Source of the DNA: Agrobacterium vitis
Lineage (GTDB): Bacteria; Pseudomonadota; Alphaproteobacteria; Rhizobiales; Rhizobiaceae
Assembly: GCF_013337045.2 (NCBI RefSeq)
Contig: NZ_CP118259.1
Location: forward strand, 372,001 to 436,000
Length of the DNA stretch: 64,000 bases
Reading direction: 5' to 3'
Shown: positions 53,066 through 63,510 of the stretch, in pieces
Position numbering within the stretch: the first letter of the stretch is position 1
How the letters are laid out: each line of letters begins with the position of its first letter
Made by a program: the position numbers and the translations under genes
Notes under the pieces: model-generated
Seen by the model: only the letters and a program-made list of their open reading frames with translations
The model's database searches: none
Told to the model about the DNA's origin: nothing

Positions 53066-54343
53066 ATGCTCATGACCCTTACCGCCCAGACCGCCGAAGC
53101 CCTCACCATCCTGCCGCCCGCAAAGCCGTTAACCGGCCATGTCAGCCCACCCGGCTCGAAGTCGATCACCAACCGCGTGCTGCTGTTGGCGGGTCTGGCC
53201 AATGGCACCAGCCGGTTGACCGGCGCGCTGAAAAGCGATGACACCCGCTATATGGCGGATGCGCTGAGAGCCATGGGCGTCACCGTCGAGGAACCTGATG
53301 GAACCACCTTCGTCGTGACCGGCGCGGGCCTGTGGCGCGCCCCTGATCAGGCATTGTTTCTGGGCAACGCCGGGACAGCGACCCGCTTCCTGACGGCGGC
53401 GGTGGCGCTGGCCAATGGCCGTTTCACCATCGACGGCGACGAGCATATGCGCAAACGGCCAATCCAGCCGCTGGTCGATGCGCTGCAATCGCTGGGCGTG
53501 GCGATTGCCGCCCCAAGCGGCTGCCCGCCGGTTGCCATCGATGCCAAGGGCGCGTTTGCCAAAAATCGGGTGGTGATCGATGCCGGTCTCTCCAGCCAAT
53601 ATGTTTCGGCCCTGCTGATGGCCGCGCCGATGGCGGGCGAGGCGTTCGAGGTGGAACTGGCCGGCAGCGAGATCGGCGCGCGCGGCTATATCGACCTGAC
53701 GCTTGCTGCTATGCGCGCCTTCGGCGCCCGCATTGAGCAACCGTCCGAAACCATCTGGCGGGTCGAGCCGACCGGCTACAAGGCAAGCGATTTCCACATC
53801 GAGCCGGATGCCTCCGCCGCCACCTATCTCTGGGCTGCGGAAGTGCTGACCGGTGGCAAGGTCGATATCGGCACGCCAGCCGGGCAGTTTACCCAGCCGG
53901 ATGCCAAGGCCCATGCTGTCATTTCCGCTTTCCCGCAGATGCCCGAGGTGATCGACGGCAGCCAGATGCAGGACGCCATCCCGACCATTGCCGTGCTGGC
54001 GGCCTTCAACCAAACACCGGTGCGTTTCGTCGGCATCGCCAATCTGCGTGTCAAGGAATGCGACCGTATCCGGGCGCTTTCGACCGGCCTCAACGCCATC
54101 CGCCCCGGCCTTGCCACAGAAGAGGGCGACGATCTGATCATCGCCGCCGACCCGACGCTGGCGGGACAGACCCTGCCCGCGAAGATCGACACCTTCGCCG
54201 ATCACCGCATCGCCATGAGCTTTGCGCTGGCGGGCCTGAAAATCTCCGGCATCACCATTCTTGATCCCGGCTGCGTGGCCAAAACCTATCCCGGCTATTG
54301 GGACGCGCTGGCCTCGCTTGGGGTGGACTATCAGAACGACTGA
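53066..54343 (+). CDS. aroA: 3-phosphoshikimate 1-carboxyvinyltransferase (EPSP synthase)
   Basis: EPSP synthase transfers enolpyruvyl from PEP to shikimate 3-phosphate in the shikimate pathway. The 425-residue protein begins PPGSKSITNRVLLLAGLANGT, has LGNAGTATRFLTAAVAL near residue 92, SSQYVSALLMAAP, and the late NLRVKECDR and TFADHRIAMSFAL motifs. The LGNAGTATRF sequence has Phe where E. coli AroA has Pro101, and it resembles fungal AROM-type EPSP synthases more than the CP4-like class II enzyme of this group. Hence it may be a second copy. It sits between glyQ and glyS, unusually. ATG at 53072 is an alternative start. Confidence 0.9.
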   Translation: MLMTLTAQTAEALTILPPAKPLTGHVSPPGSKSITNRVLLLAGLANGTSRLTGALKSDDTRYMADALRAMGVTVEEPDGTTFVVTGAGLWRAPDQALFLGNAGTATRFLTAAVALANGRFTIDGDEHMRKRPIQPLVDALQSLGVAIAAPSGCPPVAIDAKGAFAKNRVVIDAGLSSQYVSALLMAAPMAGEAFEVELAGSEIGARGYIDLTLAAMRAFGARIEQPSETIWRVEPTGYKASDFHIEPDASAATYLWAAEVLTGGKVDIGTPAGQFTQPDAKAHAVISAFPQMPEVIDGSQMQDAIPTIAVLAAFNQTPVRFVGIANLRVKECDRIRALSTGLNAIRPGLATEEGDDLIIAADPTLAGQTLPAKIDTFADHRIAMSFALAGLKISGITILDPGCVAKTYPGYWDALASLGVDYQND

Positions 54344-54449
54344 TCCGCTTACAATGGCAGTTTGCCATTGTAAGCCCCCTCACAATTTTGCTAGCAGGGT
54401 CTACCTGTAAAACCACTGGCCTCGTCTTGTTGAGGCAAGGAAAAGACAC

Positions 54450-56987
54450 ATGCCCGATCTTCTGCTTGAACTTCGCTCCGAGGAAATCCCCGCACGCATG
54501 CAGCGCAAGGCGGCGGGTGATCTGAAAAAGCTGGTCACCGATGCACTTGTCGATGCGGGCCTGACCTATGAGGGTGCGCGGGAATATTGGACGCCGCGCC
54601 GGCTGGTGCTGGACATTCGCGGCCTGACGGCCCGCTCTGCCGATGTCAAGGAAGAGCGCAAGGGACCAAGCGTCTCGGCGCCGGAAAAGGCCATTGAGGG
54701 CTTTCTGCGCGGCGCGGGGCTTGCCTCCATCGATCAGGCCGTGGTCAAGACCGATCCCAAGAAGGGCGATTTCTACGTCGCGATGATCGATAAGCCGGGC
54801 CGGTCAGCGGAAGAGATCATCACCGAGGTGATGCCCGGCATTATCCGTAGTTTTCCCTGGCCGAAGTCCATGCGATCAGGTGCGGCTTCCATGCCGAAGG
54901 GATCGCGGTTTGGCGGCATCGAGGGCAAGGGGTCGGAAAGCCTGCGCTGGGTGCGGCCGCTGCAATCCATTCTCTGTACCTTCGGCTCCGAGCATGACGA
55001 AGTGGCGATCATTCCCTTCGACATCGACGGGATCACCGCCTCCAACATCACCTATGGCCATCGGTTCCACGCGCCGGATGCCATCACCGTGCGGCGCTTC
55101 GACGATTATGTCTCGAGCCTCGAAAAGGCCAAGGTGATCCTTGATGCCGAACGGCGCAAGGACATCATCCTGCACGACGCCCGCGATATCGCCTTTGCCA
55201 ACGGGCTGGACCTGGTGGAAGATGAGGGCCTGCTGGAAGAAGTGTCCGGCCTGGTGGAATATCCGCAGGTCCTGCTCGGCACGTTTGAGGCCGATTACCT
55301 GTCGATCCCCTCGGAAATCATCCGGCTGACCATCAAGACTAACCAGAAATGCTTCGTCACCCGGCCAATTGGCGAGAGTGATGCGCTCTCCAACCATTTC
55401 ATCCTGATCTCCAACATCGCCGCCCATGATGGCGGCGCGGAAATCATCCACGGCAATGGCAAGGTGGTGCGCGCCCGCCTGTCCGACGCCCTGCATTTCT
55501 GGAAGCGCGACCAGGGCAATTTGCCGGATCTGGAAACGCTGCAAGCCTCTGCCGCAAAATTCGGCCTCGACCTGAAAAAACCGCTCGACCAGCGGATGGC
55601 CAAGCTGGATGCGTTGAATGTGACCTTCCACGCCAAGCTCGGAAGCCAAGGCGAGCGGGTGGCCCGCATCCGCGCTTTGGCCAAGGTTCTGGCTCCTGTC
55701 GTCGGTGCAGATGTTGCCTTGGTTGACCGCGCCGTGGTGCTGGCCAAGGCCGATCTGCGCACCGAAGCGGTCGGCGAATTCCCCGAACTGCAAGGCTTGA
55801 TGGGCCGCAAATATGCAGCGCTCCAGGGTGAGCCTGAGAGCGTGGCTGCGGCCATCGAGGATCATTATAAGCCGCAAGGCCCATCGGACCGCCTGCCGGA
55901 AGACAAGGTGGCGATTACGGTGGCGCTGGCCGACAAGCTGGATACGCTGGTTGGTTTCTGGGCGATTGATGAAAAGCCGACAGGGTCGAAGGACCCGTTT
56001 GCACTGCGGCGGGCAGCGCTGGGTGTGGTGCGGATTTTGTTGGAGAAGAATGTGCGGTTGCCGTTGTTGGATGTTATAACAACAGCATATGTTGCGCTTC
56101 ACCAAGCCCAGAAATCAACGTGGGTCGTCGGACGAGAAGAGGGTTTCGTCTATTTCAATTCCAGTGTTGTTCCGCATGACATAACGTCTTACGAAACCGA
56201 GTGGGAAGAGTACGCTGAAGCTGTTCTACATGAGCGTTTTAGAGCGCGGGCAGAAAAAGCGACTGTCATCATGACAACGGCCCAGGGTGGGTGGAATATT
56301 GCAGCTTTATCTGACGTATGTGTCTCGATTATCGAGTTCTTCCACGAGCGCCTGAAAGTCTACCTCCGCGATCAAGGCGCACGTCACGACATCATCGACG
56401 CTGTGCTCGCCGCCCCCTCATCCGGCCCTGCGGGCCACCTTCTCCCCGCTGGGGAGAAGAGGGAGCTTGGCGATGCTGTGTCGGCCTCCTCTCCCCAGCG
56501 GGGAGAGGGCAGCGCGGCTGTCCGGCAGGGTCATGCAGCGCAGGGTGAGGGGGCTTTCTCTGCCGCCGCCGACCTACTCATGGTCGCCCGCCGTGCCGAA
56601 GCGCTCACCGCTTTCATCACCTCCGAAGACGGCAAGAACCTGTTGGCTGGCACCAAGCGCGCCACGCAGCTGCTGGCAGCGGAGGAAAAGAAGGGGACGG
56701 TGGTGGCCGATGGCGTGTCCGAGGCGCTGCTGACACTCGACGCCGAAAAAGCGCTTTATGCCGCCATCACCCAGGCTACCCAATCCGCAGCCGAGGCCGT
56801 GGCTAAGGAAGATTTCCGCTCCGCCATGCAGGCACTGTCCACCCTGCGTGCGCCAGTGGATAAGTTCTTCGAGGATGTGCTGGTCAATGACGAAGACGCT
56901 GCCATCCGCGCCAATCGTCTGGCACTGTTGAAAGCGATCCGCGAGGCAACCGGCACGGTGGCGGATTTCTCCAAAATCGCCGGGTAA
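54450..56987 (+). CDS. glyS: Glycyl-tRNA synthetase beta subunit with two in-frame insertions
   Basis: GlyS is the beta subunit of glycyl-tRNA synthetase, responsible for tRNA recognition. It starts [18 protein letters not shown], the family opening, with AGGAAAAG upstream. The middle and the end are typical ([63 protein letters not shown] end). At 845 residues it is about 130-145 longer than usual. The excess is an AT-rich segment near codons 543-627 and a palindromic repeat near codons 655-702. The frame is open throughout. Whether the enzyme remains fully active cannot be judged here. Confidence 0.93.
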   Translation: MPDLLLELRSEEIPARMQRKAAGDLKKLVTDALVDAGLTYEGAREYWTPRRLVLDIRGLTARSADVKEERKGPSVSAPEKAIEGFLRGAGLASIDQAVVKTDPKKGDFYVAMIDKPGRSAEEIITEVMPGIIRSFPWPKSMRSGAASMPKGSRFGGIEGKGSESLRWVRPLQSILCTFGSEHDEVAIIPFDIDGITASNITYGHRFHAPDAITVRRFDDYVSSLEKAKVILDAERRKDIILHDARDIAFANGLDLVEDEGLLEEVSGLVEYPQVLLGTFEADYLSIPSEIIRLTIKTNQKCFVTRPIGESDALSNHFILISNIAAHDGGAEIIHGNGKVVRARLSDALHFWKRDQGNLPDLETLQASAAKFGLDLKKPLDQRMAKLDALNVTFHAKLGSQGERVARIRALAKVLAPVVGADVALVDRAVVLAKADLRTEAVGEFPELQGLMGRKYAALQGEPESVAAAIEDHYKPQGPSDRLPEDKVAITVALADKLDTLVGFWAIDEKPTGSKDPFALRRAALGVVRILLEKNVRLPLLDVITTAYVALHQAQKSTWVVGREEGFVYFNSSVVPHDITSYETEWEEYAEAVLHERFRARAEKATVIMTTAQGGWNIAALSDVCVSIIEFFHERLKVYLRDQGARHDIIDAVLAAPSSGPAGHLLPAGEKRELGDAVSASSPQRGEGSAAVRQGHAAQGEGAFSAAADLLMVARRAEALTAFITSEDGKNLLAGTKRATQLLAAEEKKGTVVADGVSEALLTLDAEKALYAAITQATQSAAEAVAKEDFRSAMQALSTLRAPVDKFFEDVLVNDEDAAIRANRLALLKAIREATGTVADFSKIAG
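56073..56330 (+). other. AT-rich insertion inside glyS
   Basis: About 86 codons between LPLLDV and [10 protein letters not shown], where GlyS proteins I know have roughly 10-25 residues. Base composition is clearly lower in GC than the flanks, with codons rare nearby (TTT, ATA, GTT, TCA). The encoded residues ([15 protein letters not shown]..., ...[14 protein letters not shown]) match no domain I recognise. Confidence 0.6.
56412..56554 (+). repeat. Family 3 palindromic repeat inserted in the glyS coding sequence
   Basis: GCCCCCTCATCC opens and GGGTGAGGGGGC closes the element. Inside are the hairpins CTTCTCCCC-GCT-GGGGAGAAG (56439-56459) and CCTCTCCCC-AGC-GGGGAGAGG (56488-56508). It encodes the residues [16 protein letters not shown]...[11 protein letters not shown] without a frameshift. 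The same repeat type is intergenic at 38232-38414. Confidence 0.82.
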
Positions 56988-57117
56988 GGTCGCCGGATGA
57001 TTCGATGGTCGGGTCGGGCATATTGGCCTGCCCCGCCTGTCATTGCGCAAAATGCGCGATAGGCTTATATTTATCTGGTCGCGCTGGTGTTGGGCGCATG
57101 CGTTTTGAGGCAGATGG

Positions 57118-57357
57118 ATGGCGAAGCCGGTAGACATTGCGATCAGCGACCAGTTCGCTCCTTTCATCGACCGGCAGGTTGAAAGCGGTCGTTACGGTTC
57201 GTCACGTGAAGTGGTTGAAGCCGGTCTGCGTTTATTGGAGCAAGAGCAGCGCAAGCTGAACACCCTCCGTCAGGCGTTGGCGGATGGGGAAAACAGCGGA
57301 CCTGCCCGTAAAATCGACAGGCAATCCTTCATCAACGATTTGCGCAGCGGCCTTTAA
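57118..57357 (+). CDS. parD: ParD-family antitoxin
   Basis: A 79-residue type II antitoxin. The N-terminal ribbon-helix-helix (DIAISDQFAPFIDRQVESGRYGSSREVVEAGLRLLE) binds DNA and autoregulates the operon. The C-terminal part (LRQALADGENSGPARKIDRQSFINDLRSG) wraps the toxin. GAGG seven bases before the ATG sets the start. The toxin gene follows after 4 bp. Confidence 0.92.
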   Translation: MAKPVDIAISDQFAPFIDRQVESGRYGSSREVVEAGLRLLEQEQRKLNTLRQALADGENSGPARKIDRQSFINDLRSGL

Positions 57358-57361
57358 ACCA

Positions 57362-57658
57362 GTGGGTGAATACCGGCTTCGCCCTGCCGCAGAGCAGGAT
57401 CTTCGTGAAATCTGGTCCTATGGAATTGAACGCTGGTCACATGAACAGGCTGAGCGCTATCTCAACCTACTCTTCGACAAGTTTGAGGAGATCGCGGCGT
57501 TCCCCGATGCCGGTGAGGATGTATCCTGGATCAGAAGGGATTATCGTCGGCGTAGAGTGGGTGTTCACTTGGTTTTCTATCGAAAATTGGAATTTGCCAT
57601 CATCGACATTATCCGTGTTCTTCACGAACGCATGGATGTGGAACGCCAGCTTGGCTAG
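57362..57658 (+). CDS. parE: ParE/RelE-superfamily toxin
   Basis: A 98-residue ParE-type toxin, which inhibits DNA gyrase in characterised members. The sequence YRLRPAAEQDLREIWSYGIERWSHEQAERYLNLL is the typical helical hairpin, followed by the YRRRRVGVHLVFYRKLEFAIIDIIRVLHERMD beta-sheet core. The start is GTG at 57362 (VGEYRLRP), 4 bp after the parD stop; the longer frame overlaps parD and shows no homology. The stop TAG lies within a RIME repeat. Confidence 0.9.
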   Translation: MGEYRLRPAAEQDLREIWSYGIERWSHEQAERYLNLLFDKFEEIAAFPDAGEDVSWIRRDYRRRRVGVHLVFYRKLEFAIIDIIRVLHERMDVERQLG

Positions 57659-57759
57659 AGCATCGTGCAGAAAACCGGAATCAGCGCGATGCTCTCAGTT
57701 TTTGTTTGCGCATCGGATTTATCCGAAAACCGGTTCCCACTTTTCGGTCCGATGCTCTC
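57656..57759. repeat. RIME-type repeat (Rhizobium intergenic mosaic element)
   Basis: Two palindromes in a row. AGAGCATCG (57657-57665) pairs with CGATGCTCT (57687-57695), and GCATCGGA (57710-57717) with TCCGATGC (57748-57755), around the core GAAAACCGGTTCCCACTTTT. It contains the parE stop codon and ends directly at the ATG of the DUF523 gene. Confidence 0.85.
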
Positions 57760-58254
57760 ATGATCGATAAAATCCTGATCAGCGCCTGCCTGATGGGTCG
57801 TCCGGTGCGCTATGATGGCAAGGGAAAGCCCCTGCATCATCCCGCTATTGCCCGCTGGCAAGACGAGGGGCGGCTCGTTGCGTTCTGCCCGGAACAGGCC
57901 GGTGGCCTGCCGACCCCGCGTCCGCCAGCGGAAATTGAGCAGGGCGGCAATGGGGAGGATGTGCTGCATGGCCGCGCCCGTGTTGTGGAAGTGACTGGCG
58001 GCGATGTCACCGCAGAGTTCATCGCCGGTGGCCGTAAGGCGGTGGATGTGGCGCTGGAACAGGGCTGCCGCTATGCGCTATTGATTGATGGCAGCCCGTC
58101 CTGCGGCTCCGGCTTTATCTATGACGGCTCGTTTTCGGGAAAACGCCATCCGGGTTTCGGTGTGACAGCGGCACTGTTGAAACAGGCGGGTGTTGCGGTG
58201 TTTTCAGATAGGGATGTCGAGGCGCTGGAGGCAGTGCTTTCAAGCGTCTCTTAA
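57760..58254 (+). CDS. DUF523 domain-containing protein
   Basis: A 164-residue protein of the DUF523 family. Conserved pieces are ISACLMGRPVRYDGKGK (with Cys), FCPEQAGGLPTPRPPAE (Cys) and DGSPSCGSGFIYDG (Cys). The three conserved cysteines suggest a metal or cluster site; function is unknown. The ATG at 57760 directly follows a RIME repeat, and no Shine-Dalgarno sequence is visible in the repeat tail. A frame starting within the repeat at 57706 has no homology. Confidence 0.88.
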   Translation: MIDKILISACLMGRPVRYDGKGKPLHHPAIARWQDEGRLVAFCPEQAGGLPTPRPPAEIEQGGNGEDVLHGRARVVEVTGGDVTAEFIAGGRKAVDVALEQGCRYALLIDGSPSCGSGFIYDGSFSGKRHPGFGVTAALLKQAGVAVFSDRDVEALEAVLSSVS

Positions 58255-58255
58255 T

Positions 58256-58291
58256 AGACAAAGCCGCCGGATTGCTCCGCCGGCTTTGTCT
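58256..58291. terminator. Bidirectional terminator between DUF523 and chemoreceptor genes
   Basis: AGACAAAGCC (58256-58265) pairs with GGCTTTGTCT (58282-58291), with an inner CGGA/TCCG pair. It is symmetric between two convergent stop codons. U-tracts are short on both sides. Confidence 0.6.
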
Positions 58292-58306
58292 TGGGAGTGA
58301 TCTGTT

Positions 58307-60172
<1,866 letters not shown>

Positions 60173-60345
60173 TTATAGTGGAATTTGCTAAAAAAAGCAT
60201 AAAGGCGGTGTTTTAACGGCCATTGGTTGTATTTTGTCAACTATTGGTGGCTGGTTGTGGGGCGCTTTTATGTCGCAAATGGCAAATGCAGTGGCACCGT
60301 TTCGGAGTGTTGCTTCATCTACACCAACGGTCGGCAGCGGAGGGA

Positions 60346-60765
60346 TTATTTCAGGCGCAGTTGCATGCTGGCAGCATCGAGAGGGCGATGATCATCGCCG
60401 ACGGCTGCGGTGGTCGTTGCCGTGTCGAGCCCGTCTCCGGCCAGCCCCACCAATTGATTGTCATGGTCCAGCCAGCCATCCGCCTTCTGAACGAAGGTGA
60501 CGGGCGAGCCGCCCAACCAGGCTTCAGTGCGCAGCAGCTGTTTATGGCCGTTGTTATCGCGAAGCTCGATCCGCTGGGTGCCTTCCGCTAGGATTTCTTG
60601 GGCCTGTTCCGGCGCTTTTATCGGGGCGCTGGGTGGGCAGGCTGAGCAGGACATGGCCGAAATGCTGGGCGTTGCCACGTCGCCGCCACCGATTATTTCG
60701 ATGGACGAGGCCTGCGCTGTCTGTGACAGCAACAGGGTAGCAAGAGTGGCGATCACGACACGCAT
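60346..60765 (-). CDS. Exported HPE1-like domain protein
   Basis: A 139-residue protein with a signal peptide (VVIATLATLLLSQTAQA) and the motif SSIEIIGGGDVATPSI. A CSACPP Cys pair follows, then GTQRIELRDNNGHKQLLRTEAWLGGSPVTFV. This matches what is annotated in Rhizobiaceae as plant virulence effector HPE1-like protein, as I recall it. Its role in virulence is not shown by sequence. The ATG at 60765 has GAGGA upstream. The region 60140-60345 upstream of the chemoreceptor shows nothing I can name. Confidence 0.72.
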   Translation of the reverse strand: MRVVIATLATLLLSQTAQASSIEIIGGGDVATPSISAMSCSACPPSAPIKAPEQAQEILAEGTQRIELRDNNGHKQLLRTEAWLGGSPVTFVQKADGWLDHDNQLVGLAGDGLDTATTTAAVGDDHRPLDAASMQLRLK

Positions 60766-60876
60766 TGACTGGTTCCTCAACGGCTGGCTCCTCAAATTCT
60801 TGGGGAGAGATTAGCCAAAGGATGTTGTCGCGCCGTAATCCGGAATGTTCAAATTTTATCGATTGCTCGTTTTGGA

Positions 60877-62157
60877 TCAGGATTCCGATTGCTTTTCGCG
60901 GGCAATCGCCTGCCAGCCGATATCGTTGCGGCTGAAACCATTGTCCCACTCGACTTGCCGGGCCAGCGCATAGGCCTTGGCCTGTGCTTCAGCCACCGTC
61001 TTGCCGCGGGCCGTGACGTTCAGCACGCGCCCGCCGGTGGCAATCAACTGGCCATCCTTCAGGGCGGTGCCGGCATGGAAAACCTTTGCTTCATCGCTGG
61101 CGGCAGGGACGGCGGCAATCGGGGTGTTCTTGGTGAAACTGCCGGGATAGCCTTTCGAGGCCAGAACCACAGTCAGAGCCGGATCGTCGTGCCACTCGGC
61201 TGCAACCTGGTCCAGCGTGCCGGTGGCGCAGGCATGCAGCAGCGGCAGAAGATCGCTTTTCAGCCGCATCATCAGCACCTGGCATTCCGGATCGCCAAAG
61301 CGCACATTGTATTCGATCAGTTCGGGGCCTTTTTCGGTGATCATCAACCCCGCAAAGAACACACCGGAAAACGGCATGCCCAGTTCCGCCATGCCGCGCA
61401 TTGTCGGCTCGATGATCTCGCGCAAGGTGCGCTCCACCATGTCAGGCGTCATCACGGGGGCAGGGGAATAGGCACCCATGCCGCCGGTATTGGGGCCGGT
61501 ATCGCCATCGCCGACCCGCTTATGGTCCTGAGCGGTGGCCAGCGGCAACAGCGTCTTGCCATCGCAAAGGCAGAAGAAGCTGGCTTCCTCACCATCCAGA
61601 AACGCCTCCACCACCACTTCGGCGCCTGCGGCCCCGAAGGCGCCTTCGAAACAATCATCGATAGCCGACAGCGCCTCGTCCAGCGTCATTGCCACGGTCA
61701 CGCCCTTGCCAGCCGCCAGGCCATCGGCCTTGATAACGATTGGCGCGCCCTGCTGGCGCACATAGGCCTTGGCTTTCGGCGCATTGTTGAAGCGCTGGTA
61801 AGCGCCGGTCGGGATATTGAAGCGGGCGCAGACATCCTTGGTAAAGCCCTTCGAGCCTTCCAGTTGCGCGGCGGCCGCCGATGGACCGAAAACGGTGAGG
61901 CCCGCAGCCCGCAGCGCATCGGCAAGCCCTGCTACCAGCGGCGCTTCCGGCCCGACCACGACAAAATCCACTGCCTTGTCCTTGCAGAAGGCGATGACGG
62001 CGGTGTGGTCATCGATATTGATGTCGACCAGTTCGGCATGTTCGGCAATGCCGGGATTGCCCGGGGCGGCGTAGAACGCGCCGATCAGCGGCGATTGGGC
62101 AAGCTTCCAGGCCAGCGCATGTTCACGTCCACCCGAACCGATCAGCAGAATATTCAT
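60877..62157 (-). CDS. purD: Phosphoribosylamine-glycine ligase PurD
   Basis: PurD (GAR synthetase) joins glycine to phosphoribosylamine, the second step of purine synthesis. The 426-residue ATP-grasp protein starts [19 protein letters not shown], with [28 protein letters not shown], and the ATP-grasp signature [14 protein letters not shown] near residue 285. GAGGG seven bases before the ATG at 62157 sets the start. The acyltransferase gene lies 53 bp upstream on the same strand. Confidence 0.97.
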   Translation of the reverse strand: MNILLIGSGGREHALAWKLAQSPLIGAFYAAPGNPGIAEHAELVDINIDDHTAVIAFCKDKAVDFVVVGPEAPLVAGLADALRAAGLTVFGPSAAAAQLEGSKGFTKDVCARFNIPTGAYQRFNNAPKAKAYVRQQGAPIVIKADGLAAGKGVTVAMTLDEALSAIDDCFEGAFGAAGAEVVVEAFLDGEEASFFCLCDGKTLLPLATAQDHKRVGDGDTGPNTGGMGAYSPAPVMTPDMVERTLREIIEPTMRGMAELGMPFSGVFFAGLMITEKGPELIEYNVRFGDPECQVLMMRLKSDLLPLLHACATGTLDQVAAEWHDDPALTVVLASKGYPGSFTKNTPIAAVPAASDEAKVFHAGTALKDGQLIATGGRVLNVTARGKTVAEAQAKAYALARQVEWDNGFSRNDIGWQAIAREKQSES

Positions 62158-62210
62158 GGCAAAGCCCTCTGGAAAACCTGCCCGGCGGTTAAGGCGGGCA
62201 GCCGAAAAGG

Positions 62211-63278
62211 TCAAGAGGAAAGGTGCGCGGCAGCGGGAATGTCCGGTTTACCCGTTGCGGAAGACAATGCCGGGAAACGTGCCTTCCACAGGCCGAGAAA
62301 GAAGCGGCGGGACGGTTTTTCGATGAGGCTATAGCTGAGCGTTGCTATCCCGAGGCTGGCGAAAATCATGATAAGGGCGGCAAGCCAGCCGGGAAGGGTG
62401 GCGCCAAACGCATTGCGCAGCGCCGTGAGTGTCAGGAAGCTGACTGGCATGTGGAAGAGATAGAGCGAAAAGCTGATCCGTCCTGCAAAGCGCAGCGGTG
62501 CCGAGGCCAGCACCGCCTTCGAGATCGGCGCTTCGCAGGCGGCCAGATAGACGATGATGGTGGCGATCAGCGCCGTTGACGTCCCCCAGAAGGCATTGGC
62601 GGCGGCATAAAAGCTTTGGCCGAGAAAGAACAGGGCGATCAACCCAAGGACCACGAGACCGGAAAGCACCGTTGCGGGCCGGCAATAGCCAGCGGAAAAC
62701 ACTCTGCCTGCCAGCGCGCCGAATAGAAAATAGGGAATTTTCGACAGCAGCACGATGCCGGGGCCGGGAAAGCCGAGATACATGGCAATGGCAAATCCGC
62801 CAGCGATGGCCGCGCAAAGGCCGGGGCGCTTGGCCGGATTTTCGAAACACAGCCAGAGCAGCAGGAAAAACAGATAGAACTGGATTTCCGGTGGCACCGA
62901 CCAGAACACGCCGCTGGAGCCGAGCATGGCGATATGGCGGAAGATTTCCACCAGACCGGTGATCGGCTGGATATAGTGCAATGCCGGAATGGCCGACAGC
63001 AGGATGACCAGCAGCACCGCGACGAGATAGACCGGATAGATCCGCACGAAGCGATGCACGAGATAATCGGCCACACTGGCGCGGGTGAAGGGCTTTGCGC
63101 CATAAAGATGAGCCATCAGAAAGCCGCTGAGCGAAAAGAATAGCGCCACCGAGGGATCGCCGACCAGCAGGGCCGGAAGGCTGATGCCAAGCAGCAAGGG
63201 CATATGCGAGAGCACTACGGCAAAGGCGGCAAGGCCGCGCAACCCGTCAAGGCTTTGGATATACTGACTTTTATTCAT
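62211..63278 (-). CDS. Acyltransferase_3 family membrane O-acyltransferase
   Basis: A 355-residue integral-membrane acyltransferase with about ten helices. The first residues [27 protein letters not shown] carry the family motif LDGLRGLA and the catalytic H (in VVLSHM). [24 protein letters not shown] and the final HMPVSFL and YSLIEKP also fit. Members acetylate exopolysaccharide, LPS or periplasmic glycans; the acceptor is not indicated. The start is the ATG at 63278, with AGGA about ten bases upstream. Confidence 0.92.
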   Translation of the reverse strand: MNKSQYIQSLDGLRGLAAFAVVLSHMPLLLGISLPALLVGDPSVALFFSLSGFLMAHLYGAKPFTRASVADYLVHRFVRIYPVYLVAVLLVILLSAIPALHYIQPITGLVEIFRHIAMLGSSGVFWSVPPEIQFYLFFLLLWLCFENPAKRPGLCAAIAGGFAIAMYLGFPGPGIVLLSKIPYFLFGALAGRVFSAGYCRPATVLSGLVVLGLIALFFLGQSFYAAANAFWGTSTALIATIIVYLAACEAPISKAVLASAPLRFAGRISFSLYLFHMPVSFLTLTALRNAFGATLPGWLAALIMIFASLGIATLSYSLIEKPSRRFFLGLWKARFPALSSATGKPDIPAAAHLSS

Positions 63279-63510
63279 CGCTGACCCGTTCCTGGCAGGG
63301 TGTGCCTGTTCCATTTCGAACTATAGGGGCAGTGGAGAAAAAGTGAATGGTCATAAATGGTTAACCTTGTTCGGCGGGTGTTTTCCTAGCGGAATGGTTA
63401 ACTCGCAGGTTGATCTTCTGGCGGCTTTCCTGTGGAGTCGCGCTGCTTGGCTGTTGTGTTGCCCGATTGGCTGGCTACAGTGCGCGCCGCACGATCAAGA
63501 AGGAAGTTTC

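Noticed and set aside
56073..56554. glyS as a frameshifted pseudogene
   Set aside because: The frame stays open across both insertions and the C-terminal domain resumes normally, so a functional fusion-like gene is more likely.
60889..62334. 481-codon plus-strand open frame opposite purD
   Set aside because: Shadow of purD, whose ATP-grasp motifs are clear on the minus strand.
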